Assembly (NCBI RefSeq): GCF_029784135.1
Contig: NC_073745.1
Span: 313,050,560 to 313,114,559 of the forward strand
Source: Toxorhynchites rutilus septentrionalis
Lineage: Eukaryota > Arthropoda > Insecta > Diptera > Culicidae
Length of the DNA: 64,000 bases
Reading direction: 5' to 3'
Part shown: positions 11,170 to 21,529 of the stretch, one piece after another
Layout: the number at the start of each line of letters is the position of its first letter
How positions within the stretch are numbered: the first letter of the stretch is position 1
Translations under genes and position numbers: made by a program
Notes under the pieces: model-generated
Seen by the model: only the letters and a program-made list of their open reading frames with translations
Databases searched by the model: none
What the model was told of the DNA's origin: nothing

Positions 11170-12190
11170 AGTTCAGAATCAGTGGCGCAAAGTGGTAAAA
11201 ATTTGAGTTTTTTGAAAATCGAAAAATCACCCAAGGGGGAGTAAAGGAAATCGGGGTTTTCGAAAAAAAATTTTTGATTCCAAATGTCTTAAAATAACAT
11301 GAAACGTCGAGATCTAGTATCATCTCGAAAATTTTTTTTTGTCTTAAATCGGCATTCTGGGACTTGGTTTTTTTCCAGAGTACGAAACGAAAAGTATGGT
11401 TTTGGGTGCCAATAGATATAGCTATCTCGATTTTTCATTCGTAACTTGCTAAGAAATGTTGATTTTCACGATAATATACCCTATGCAAAACATTAGCTCA
11501 TTCAGACTTCATTTACTGGTGTCACAAACGTTAAAATTAGATTTTTTTTAAACGAAAAATCACCGAAAATCGAGGTTTTCAAAAAATAGTTTGATTGCAA
11601 ATGTCTAAAAATTGCATTTATTGTCGAGATTTACAGTCATCTCGATTTTTTTTTTGTCAAAAAAAAGTGTTTTGGCACTTGGTCGCTTTTTCGCCTGAAA
11701 AATTGATTTTTTACATTTTTTTTAGATAAATGTAAATTTCAACGTGTCGTGCAATTTTTAGACATTTGGCACCAAATTTTTTTTTTTAAATCCCGATTTC
11801 CGGTGAGTTTTTGGTTTAAAAAAAACTCAAATTCTATCGTCTGCGACACCAGTAAATGAAGTCCGAATGAGCTAATATTTTGCATAAGATATATTATCGT
11901 GCAAATCAACACTTCGTTGCAAGTTCCAAATGAAAAATAGAGATAACTATTTTTATTGGCAACCAAAACTATACTTTTCGTTTCGTACTCCGAAAAAAAG
12001 TCCCAGAATGCCGATTTTTGACAAAAAAAATTTTCGAGATGACACTAGATCTCGACGTTTTATGCAATTTTAAATTTGGCATACCAATTTTTTTTTCGAA
12101 AAACCCCGATTTCCTTTACTCTCCCTTTGGGTGATTTTTCGATATTCAAAAAACTCAAACTTTGACCGCTGTGCGCCACTCTCCCTTAAG
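11170..12190. repeat. 1-kb imperfect palindrome (foldback)
   Basis: The left arm (about 11170-11660) and right arm (about 11740-12190) are inverted copies across nearly their whole length, centred near 11680. Matching markers: AGTGGCGCAAAGTGG versus CGCTGTGCGCCACTCT; ATCGGCATTCTGGGACTTGG versus AAGTCCCAGAATGCCGAT; TTCATTTACTGGTGTC versus GACACCAGTAAATGAAG. Arms differ by substitutions and small indels. No ORF is supported. It could be a foldback transposon or two head-to-head copies of one unit. A TSD was not identified. Confidence 0.85.
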
Positions 12191-14605
12191 TTCGATTGAG
12201 CTGAAATTCGGCATAGGGTGTTTTTTCGAGGTGGTGAACATTTTGTATAGGGTAACTTTTTGAAATTTTAGAGTCGATTTTTCCCATACATACATTGGCA
12301 CCCTAATGTATACATTGAATGCATACAATGTTAGCATAAACTTTATTTAAAAAAGATCACAATTTTTTTCCAAAATGATTTTTTTGGTTTCTTTCACAAA
12401 TTCTTTCACTTAAGTTCCCTACAAGTTATTTCAAAACAACTTTTTATGCAACTATTTGTTCCCGAGGGAAAATTTTTGACATAAAGCTCATGGTAAAACG
12501 CGCAAGTCTTTATCAAAAATTCTGGCTGGAAATATTGAAAATTAGATGTGAAATAGCTTATCAGAACATCTATTATGAACAATCTTCGGTAGTATATTTT
12601 TATTCTGTTCCCTTATAAAACCGTGATGTTGTTTCTCCGAATTTTATCAGTCCTAATTACACATAGAATTCCTTCGTTATTTGGCACTCACTCCATTGAA
12701 GGAAAAAATGTCATGAACTTTTCTCACAATCAGTGCAATGTCTCACTATGTCCGGATTCGGTGAAATACCACGGTCTTATCCCTTAAATTAGGTTGCATC
12801 ATTACATTCGAACCATTAATACTCTACGCCATCGTCACCTCCACATGATTTCCTGAACATGAACTCAGTTTTGACCAATATATGTTGGTAACGGAACATT
12901 TATAAGGAGAACCACGAATTAGGTGTGGCACAGATCGTAATCACGATTTCTATAATGTCTCGCCGCGTTTGTCTTTATTATTGCTAGGAAAAAAATGCGT
13001 TCAAACCACTGTCAAGAATCGGCATCATTTCATGACTGATCGACACAACTGAGAAACGAATTTGATCTGGGGCTAATAGTTTATGTGAAATACGTTGTTC
13101 GTTTCTCTTTTCGACTTCGGTACGATACGGCTCTCTGTTTCACAACGTGGTCGATCAATTTTTCGCTGTACAAAGCCGTTCACAGTGTTGAAGTAATCAA
13201 CCATGTTCGGAGCGATTGGTTGCGAGTGATCAAAGTGTAGGACCCCTTGTTTCAAGGCAAAATCGTCATTTTAATTTGATATTCTCCGAATAATCGTTCA
13301 AACACATGGGAGCGTCTGTGGAGTCTCATTTCCTGTTTGCGAACCAGATCCTCACTCATTACCAGTATCAGTTACCACATCCTTTCACTTTTTATAAATA
13401 TCATAAATTTTTATATGCATCCGCGAGCACCACCAGACGAAGCATCATTCCAAGGCGCCTCAGCTTAATGGGTGTCATCCCTGAGAAATCCGATCCACAC
13501 AAAGGCCTAAGCAAAGCGGAGCTGAGCCCCGAGAGTACCACTGAGATCACCACTTTCCGTCAAATGTGTCATTCCGTGTAACGACAATGGGTCCCAGCTA
13601 ACTTTTCGCCGCGGAAAGCTGCCCTTTTCATGCTCAGCGGAGCGCCCGAAATGACACCTTTTTCGATGTCATCGAAGTTCGTAGTTTTTATCACACCGAT
13701 GTGTTTTGCATTTGTCTTTTCGCCATGCCACGCTGATGATGATGATGATGGTGATGGGAATGATGGGATCAATTTCGTAATCGGGTTGTGTTGTCACTTG
13801 TTTTGATTTCTATCGAAGCCTGACCTTCCCTGCCCAGGTCAGGACAATTACAGTCTAGAGACTAACTTTTATTGTATGCAGATTGAATTTCGCTGACTTC
13901 GCGTGACATAATCCCCGAAGGGTACTTGTGCTCGACCCTCAAATGTGTGCCACAGTAATAGTTCTCGTGATGACATAATGATGTAGTATTTTCATCAAGC
14001 ACAATTCTCATACATGTGGAACAAAATTTACACCAAGCGGCAAGGACTCACACAAGCGTCCAATGACTCATGCACAATCCACTCCTTAAAAATTAAAAAC
14101 AAAACTGGAACGGGGTCGCTTCCGCGGAAAGCACTTCTAAGTGCCGTCGGAGATCATAATTTAATTTTTACTACTCATAACAACATAACCGCTCTGATGG
14201 AGCGGTGGAGTCGTTAGCTCGATTCAATGGCAAAACAACGACGACTTGTGACTCATAACAGAAGAACACTCGTATTATGTAAAAGTTCCCCAATTCTAAA
14301 GTGTGATTTCCGAACAGATCAAACAGCGCGATGGCTTCCGTTGATGGCGGCATTGTGCCACCACAAGGGTGTAGGTGGCCTCAAATAGGAGAGCGCTGGA
14401 GATGAAATGATAATTACTGAATTTTTAGAGGATACTTTTTGCTGAGTGTAATTTTCTCTTTATTGAGTGCCGGAGAAGGATGCGACCATCTATAAATTAA
14501 TAGAATTAGCTCGGTTCCAGTTGCCATTTTTTTCTTTCCACATTCGAACCCCTCAGGCACTTTAGATCCTATCTATAGAGTGTGACTATTTTTTTTTACT
14601 CTATG
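12191..14605. other. Non-coding stretch, no gene recognised
   Basis: AT-rich at first, then more balanced at 13.0-14.4 kb. A (GAT)n-like tract lies near 13735. Small open frames (for example 13306-13581) show no domains and are overlapped on the other strand. No element ends recognised. Confidence 0.5.
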
Positions 14606-14664
14606 ACTATATGGTCGGGGTTCTGCCAAAACGAACCAAGCGCATTTTTTTCAAATTTGAGTTA

Positions 14665-15761
14665 CTCACACCACTGCACAATGGTCCAGGAGATGCATTT
14701 AAGTGGAAATTCGCATTTAGAGCTCAACAGTTATTCTCTAGACAAAAATTGTCTTCGACAAAGTTGTAACATAAGATAGAGCGCTAATTTTTATGTTGTC
14801 AAAAATAGAGTGACCAAAATTGTCGATGAAATAAAAAATCTAACTTTCTTATCTTCAGAGATAGAGGTAAACATAGTTGGACAATGTTGTAGCTCCAGTT
14901 ATTTGGAACATCTTTGTAAAACAAAGTTTTTCTCTATCTCTTGAAATAACCGATATAGCGACTTTTTTCTAAGTTACGTTAGAGTCACCATGAAAAAAAC
15001 TGTTTTTTTTTTGCTCTAACTTCTATATTTCAAATTTTACATGCAAACCATCTTCGAAAGACTTTTAGAGCTTACTAATACAAACATTTTTCGATGCAGA
15101 ACTTGTCAATATATCAATTTTACTCAAAGTTATTGATATTTCTTCTCAAAAAACATGCTCTTTTGAGTTGGATTAAGATATAGACAAGTTCTGCATCGAA
15201 AAATGTTGGAAGCAGAAAAACACGTTTTTTCGTGGTACAACTTGGAAAAAAAACCGGTCAATCGATTATTTTAAAAGATAGAAAAAAGCTTTGTTCTACA
15301 AAGTTGTTTGAAATAACTGGGGCTACAACATTGTTGAACTATGTTTATCTCTATCTATAAAGATAAGAAAGTTAGATTTTTCATTTCATCGACAATTTTG
15401 TTCACCCTATTTTTGATAACATAAAAATGAGCGCTCTATCATATGTTACAACTTTGCCTAAGACAGTTTTTGTCTAAACATTAAATATCTCCCACAAAGT
15501 TGTTTTTAGCGCTTTCTATCTGAGTTGCATTAGGGTAGCTATGAAAAAACAGGTTTTTTTACTCTAACTTTTATATTTAAAATTTTTCATCAAAATGATC
15601 TTCGTACGACTTTTAGAGCATATCAATACCAATATTTTGCGATGCAAAACATATCAATATCCTAATCCGGCTCAAAATTATTGATGGGTTTTCATCCAAA
15701 AACTCATGATTTCAAATTTAATTTACTCAAACACAAAAAATAATATAGTTTTGAAAATCAC

Positions 15762-15815
<54 letters not shown>

Positions 15816-16392
15816 TATATATTATAGAGTGAAATCTGTTCTTTTAAATTCCGTCAAAAAACTTTTTTTTTTTATGTTTGCCCCAGAAAGAATGACAAAC
15901 AAATGAAAAGAGAGGGTTTATTGAGAAGAAATATCAATAACTTTGAGTAAAGATGAGATATTGACAAGTTCTGCATCGAAAAATGTTTGTATTAGTAAGC
16001 TCTAAAAGTCTTTCGAAGACAGTTTGCATGTAAAATTTAAAATATAAAAGTTAGAGTAAAAAACAGTTTATTCATGGTGACCCCAATGTAACTTAGAAAA
16101 AAAGGCACTATATCGGTTATTTAAAGAGATAGAGAAAAACTTTGTTCTACAAATATGTCTCAAATAATTGGAGTTACAACATTGTCGAACTATGTTTACC
16201 TCTATCTATAAAGATAAGAAAGTTAGATTTTTTATTTCATCGATAATTTTGGTCACCCTATTTTTGATTACATAAAAATGAGCGCTCTATCATATGTTAC
16301 AACTTTGTCGAACACGGTTTTTGTCTAGAGAATAACTGCGAGCTCTAAATGCTAATTTCCACTTAAATGCATCTCCTGGACCATTGAGCACT
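14665..16392. repeat. Four-armed palindrome inside the TIR element
   Basis: The forward arm (14665-15135: GGTCCAGGAGATGCATTTAA, ...GAGCGCT..., ...TTTTTCGATGCAGAACTTG) is inverted at 15180-15480. A forward partial copy follows at 15490-15715, then an (AT)n tract, then a near-complete inverted arm at 15905-16390 ending TTAAATGCATCTCCTGGACC. Homologous segments thus occur in the order forward, inverse, forward, inverse. No protein is encoded. Such an RNA would form extensive double-stranded structure. Confidence 0.8.
15766..15812. repeat. (AT)n microsatellite
   Basis: An uninterrupted AT/TA dinucleotide run of about 45 bp at the centre of the palindrome, flanked by TATTATAT variants. Confidence 0.95.
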
Positions 16393-16432
16393 GGATGTGG
16401 AAAATAATTGACAACAGCTCCTAAACAAAAGT

Positions 16433-17728
16433 CACAGGAGGGTTGTGTCCGAGACACGACCGCATAGTTGACGTAGGATTCCGTTACACTATCTGTTTAT
16501 TTTGGATATGTTTGAAGAATTACAACGTTGAACTCTTTGATAATGATTTGGTGCCTCTGAAAAGGTCCGTTTTGTTTAGTTGTTGGGTGTTGTTTGTTCA
16601 CTCCACCAGTGTTTACCGAGTGATGATGATAGAAGGATGGTAAACAGTCGTTGGATGGTTCGTATCAGATAAAAGATACCGAAGTGGGACGATATATGAT
16701 GAAAACCGCCCTCTGTGATCCTTGACGAGATACCTCCTGTGTTATGTATGGATGAAATAAAGAAAAAAAATCACCAATGTAATAAAAGATGATTACTAAT
16801 ACCGAACACAATTGTATATTTTTCTCATCAGTAAAAACATGTTACTTTAAAATAGAGAAAACATATTTGAAATGGAAAAGGTAATTTTCTTTTATAATTT
16901 TTACTTTCTGAGTGTTTATTCAACCCGATGCATATTAATTGGACTAACAACAACTAATACTATATGTAGAGCATATGCACTTTTTCTAATATTCCTTCGC
17001 TTTTCCAATATTTCTCACCATATAGAATTTCCTTGAGTGAAAATGAATACAACAAAACAGACAGCTTTAACCAAATGACCCGTTCTCGAGCGGGAACACG
17101 ACTTGGTTTTTATTTACGAAAATTGAAATAAATCGTTTCATATATCATGCCATTTATAACACAACTGCTACCATATACAATTTTACACTTACACTTGTGC
17201 TAATTTTTTTACAATACACGATCGGTCATTGATGTGAAATTTCACGAAGCAACCAACATTAAAGTTCCAAATATAAATTTTATTTGCTAGAATTAATCGT
17301 ATCACTCACCTTACTTTCAATATCAAAATTCCCCCGTCTTGCATATATTCGCAATGTCGAATTCCCCCGGGCACCCTGGTTTTGATATCTCTGTTAGGGA
17401 ATACATTTCGGTAGGAACAAAAGCTTCCCCTACTTTCATGTATTTGCAATGTCGATTTCCCCCTGCAGCTTGGTTTTGATGTCTCTGTTAGGGACCCGCC
17501 GCATGTGTCGTCAGTTTCGACCAATCAGAAGTGGGAATTTCCGTTAGGATAGGGGTTGAGATTCTTCAATTGTTCGATAGTTAATTTCATGACATATAGT
17601 AATTTCATCAATCCATCATGAAATGACTCAGCAATAAGCGTTTCAAATTGGACAATTTTCACGATGTGCTCGATTTTAGATTTTCAATTTGTACCCCAAT
17701 ATATTCCCGAAAGACGTCATCCTACGTC
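16433..17728 (-). mobile_element. Helentron-like (HINE) element, copy B (inverted)
   Basis: A minus-strand copy of the unit at 9213-10561, nearly identical over its length. The main difference is about 55 bp missing near the 5' end (compare 17595-17610 with 9335-9400). A 72-residue incidental frame over the tandem units is the same in both copies apart from two residues. The 3' end (CACAGGAGGG..., 16433) adjoins AAAAGT, and the 5' end (...CATCCTACGTC, 17728) adjoins AAAAAA, so on its own strand both borders lie in T-runs. It interrupts the TIR element spanning 14612-18070. Near-identity to copy A implies recent amplification or local duplication. Confidence 0.75.
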
Positions 17729-18072
17729 AAAAAATCTGTGTAGCAGACTGTACAGAAAACCAAAATGCATTCAACCAAAGCGAACCATGAACCCACAATA
17801 TGGCATCGGACGATAGCGATCGTTTTCTCCAAGAAGGCCGATCCCAATCTTCAACAGATTTTTCTGTTTGAGGCAACTCCTGGAATCAGATCTCGTCGGG
17901 ATCTGGTAAGTAAGACAGCCAGAGGGCTGCCATGAAGTGTAAAAGCGTGGATGAAGAGGCTGGTCTGCATTTTTCAAAATTGTGTTCGACCACAACGAAC
18001 CAAGTGTAATGCATTCTTAAATCAATTTATTTTCATTTCAGCTTAGTTCGTTCTGGCAGAACCCCGACCATA

Positions 18073-18728
18073 TTTAGTGCTAGAAAAGTGCCAAATAAAT
18101 AAAAGATTTGGAGAAACAGTTGCCAATAAATAACACTTTGGAGCGAAATTTATTATCAAAGTGTTGATGACATTTAGTGGCGTATACGAAAATAGGTTGA
18201 CACCATCAGCATTTCGATATAGAGAAATGAAAATACGGAATCGACCATGACAAAGAGTTCTGTCTTTGTCTTTTTCCATATTTTGTAACCTTGGTACGAA
18301 TAATGGCAACTACCCAGAATGCTTGATTGATTTTGGATGATTTTACTTCATAAGATTATAATTTTTGTTGTTATTAGGGTTTATTCAAAATAAGTGACTC
18401 TATTATTAGGTAAACTTGAAAATATCTTGGTATTGGACAAAGTTATTGGGATATTGCTGATGTTCACATGAATATAATAATTTTTTCTGCTTCTGATTCT
18501 GGATCTTTCCCATGACTTTTAAACGATGGTTAACTGTTGTGTTTTAGTCTTGGGTCTCCTGCCCTTAAAGACGAGAAATTTTCAAACCGTTTTGCTGAAG
18601 ATCCATTGTCTATGAGATTCCACAAGCAAACGAAGTGCTGCGAATACTGCGAATACCGCAAATGTTCTCCATTTGATACGAAACTCGACATTTTGAATAC
18701 GATGGACAACCAGGTAGCTTTGTTTTTT
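18073..18728. other. Non-coding stretch, no gene recognised
   Basis: Between two mobile units; no ORF with a recognisable domain. Small open frames at 18043-18309 (minus) and 18537-18794 (plus) are unsupported. Confidence 0.5.
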
Positions 18729-19928
18729 GACGTAGAACTACGTCTTTCATTGAGGGTGCCAAATCAGAGAACAGGTCACGTTTTTATGAAATAAAGTTAA
18801 CGTTAATAACTATTTCTGCCGCGAACGGATTTTGACGATTTACATACCAAACGAATCGGACATTCTCTAAGATTTGTTTGATATTCTATACATTACAATC
18901 CCCTGGTGTGTAAATGGTTAAAATTCATAAAAACTATAAGCGTTTTCATTTTCCCATACTTTTGTTCTGCTGATTTGTGTGCTTTCCCGAACAGAGCTGT
19001 CAATAACGAGCAACTTATCGACGAGCAACGAAGGGGAAATCATAAGATATAAAGTCTCCGTGAACAAAGGAAAGAAAGAAAAACGAAGAGGAATATTTGC
19101 CTAGAGTATGAACAGTGGATCTCGCTGAAGCAAACTTTCAGTCTCGTTCTGTTTTCAAAGCAATGAACATCGCTTGCCTTCGTTTCGGGTTGAGCTGTGG
19201 ACGCAACCAAGTTATTAATTCGCTGATGTCTCTGGCATTGCAATCATTGCATCAAACTGACGCCATCACATTAAGGTTCTGAGCTACACAATTGTGTGGG
19301 GAATCATCAAGCTAATATTAACAGAAGCGTTTCTATTGAGAATAGCGCAAAATGATGAGAAGTGTTTATATTCCTAGTAGCTTTAAGCCACCAATGTATG
19401 GCTCTGCATGCATGCTATGACGAACGCTTGTTTGGCGCTTGGTTTACGTTGTACGAATGATGTCTAGAGGTGCGATTCCACTGATGCAATACTAAATAAC
19501 ATGTAGCATGATATTTGATACTTGCAAGTATTGCCATTGTTGTTGTTTCCATGCGGTGCCAATGTTATATTGATGTAGTTAAGAGATGTGGTATAATGGT
19601 GCTGGTACAACAAGTATATAATGTAGCTGAGTCTATACCAAATGCGAAAAAGGCCACCGGAATAGCGTTCGAGCGTTTCAATGCATTGAAACAAATTGCG
19701 ACATACGATCAGCTAGTGTATTGTTCTGCGAGGGCAAGAATGAATCATCAATCAATTATCGTCAGCTGATTCTACACTAAACATCCCATTTCAGGGCCAT
19801 TCTACTAAACAGTTATTTCTAAAATTTCACAGCATTATAAAATAATATCCGAAGTTATTAATAATTTTATATAACAGCGTGGTTCTACATCAACAATGCG
19901 GTCGTATCTTGGACACAACCTCCTATGA
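18729..19928 (+). mobile_element. Helentron-like (HINE) element, copy C
   Basis: It begins with the perfect palindrome GACGTAGAACTACGTC after a T-run. It ends with TTCTACATCAACAATGCGG, a hairpin GGTCGTATC-TTG-GACACAACC, TCCTATGA and a T-run. The first about 260 bp (to 18985) match copy E at 49079 onward and show the uninterrupted state of the site where a LOA fragment is inserted in copy E. The central part (19.0-19.85 kb) is less similar to the other copies and may include later insertions. Borders are inferred from the shared ends. Confidence 0.6.
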
Positions 19929-20735
19929 TTTTTTTTTTTGAAGAATGAATGTTAAACGGAAGGCACGGCTGTTCGGATTTGGCAAAGTGGAAGCTTAAAT
20001 GTAGGGGAAAGTTGAGAAAGACGAACAGGGTAGGAAATACGGACACCCCTGTATAATTGATAAATTACAGTATCATTTTAAATTTCAATGATGTACAAAC
20101 TTGCAATACAGTGTATCAATACCTTTGACACTTACTGTGTACACCTTGCTGGCTTTCTGTTAAAATTATAAATAAAAACAAAAAAGTTATCTACAAAGAG
20201 CAGCTGGATTTAAATTTTCGTCTGCAGAAAATAAGGTTCTCATTGTTATTGAGTAATTTTTTGGGGTATTCTTAGTTACGAGATTGTTTTACCAACACTT
20301 CTCTTCCAGTTTATCAAATCAGCGGTGAAGTTTTCTTATCTTTACTCCAGAAATATTGACGAGAATAAAATACTAATCAAGACGGGTAAAACGGACATTC
20401 CATCGAAAAAAGACAAACATTTTGTTTTGAAAACAATTTGATTATCTCCTCCTTCTTTTATTATCAGATGCCCACTAACTACGTTTGCAAGTGCAATCAT
20501 ATATCATGAACGAATCAGCAGAGCGGTTTTTGAAACGTAATCCGAATTTGTCATTCCGAAAGCTATTTTAGACATGAAAAAATGAGAAAAATTACAAGGC
20601 CCTTCTAGGTCGTTTTGTTAGTTCATTTGTAAGGTATATTTGAAGACATACAGAGAATACATAAACTTGAATTTTCAGTTAGTGTCCATCTTTCCCATCC
20701 CAGGTGTCCATCTTTCCCGACTGAATCTTATTTTT
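19929..20735. other. Non-coding stretch, no gene recognised
   Basis: AT-rich. It contains phrases such as GGGAAAGTTGAGAAAGACGAACAGGG and GTGTCCATCTTTCCC that look repeat-like, but no ends or ORFs are recognised. Confidence 0.45.
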
Positions 20736-20749
20736 TCAAAGATTCCAGA

Positions 20750-21525
20750 CCATGGCTCTGCATAGTCATAGTCAACTAAGGATAGTCAGCTGACTATCTG
20801 ACTGACTATATCCATAGTCAGTTAGTAATCACTTTTGACTTCTTCACGCAGTTTCTCCGCCAAAATGACTGGACAGTCAGTCGGGCGTTCAGTCGCTGTC
20901 TCCCTCTACCGACTCAACTATATCATTTCATTCTTCCCAGTCAAATTGTCCTCATTGCATTTTGAAGTGGCTTCCCCCCAGACGAATTCGTTCTTCTCTT
21001 TCTCTCTCCCATGTACATGTGCATGCATCGATGTTTGAGTTCATCGTGGTTTGACATACGCTACTGGTGAGCTAGATTCTTTTGTATCGTACACTATTCT
21101 ATTCTTTGTTTTTAAGAGGCTTTAAACTTTGTGCGTGTGCGCTATTTTGCACGCCTAATACTAACTAATACTAACGCGAGGACCTTTATAGCATACTTGA
21201 TAAATGTCTAAGTTCGTTGGTTTGAGTTCACGATGGGTAGACAATAAACCGTCCAATGATAGGGGAACTTCTTTTTTGCATCAGAAAACATGTTTTCGTT
21301 CCTCTTTATAAGGACGTAAAAATAAGATCTCATACGCGGGTATATAATTAGTGTCAGGGGGAAATGGAAGTGTAGTTTGAGGTCAGTTGAATGAAGAGGC
21401 AGATTTGTATTCATTAGTCGAGTCAGTTAAAATAACCACTGACTGGACTAGTTCACCAGTCATCCTCGCTAGTCAACGCTAGTCAATACATGTTCTAGTC
21501 AAGTCACTTTTTGTTGGCGGTGACT
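20750..21525. repeat. AGTC-motif clusters, possible MITE ends
   Basis: Two dense clusters of TAGTCA/AGTCAGTC/CTAGTC motifs lie at 20763-20905 and 21412-21510, about 500 bp apart and partly in opposite orientation. Multiple short subterminal motifs at both ends are typical of hAT-type non-autonomous elements. I could not find matching termini or an 8-bp duplication, so the element is a suggestion only. Confidence 0.35.
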
Positions 21526-21529
21526 GCCG

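Larger units (their letters stand above)
14612..18070. mobile_element. 3.5-kb TIR-bounded non-autonomous element
   Basis: The left end TGGTCGGGGTTCTGCC (14612) continues AAAACGAACCAAGC. The right end is its inverse (TTCGTTCTGGCAGAACC...GACCA ending 18070), giving about 30 bp of inverted terminus with a few mismatches. TA lies immediately outside on both sides (14610-14611 and 18071-18072), as in Tc1/mariner/pogo-type insertions. No transposase is visible. The inside is largely palindromic (14.66-16.39 kb), followed by an inserted copy of the 1.3-kb family (16433-17728). Superfamily unproven; Tc1/mariner-derived is a guess from the TA. Confidence 0.65.

Noticed and set aside
14190..14225. Possible tRNA-like box
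   Set aside because: No matching B box at the proper distance and no cloverleaf.
9213..17728. A single 8.5-kb transposon with 1.3-kb TIRs
   Set aside because: Each arm has its own insertion context and ends shared with solitary copies elsewhere, so two separate insertions explain it better. It is kept as a finding rather than a feature.
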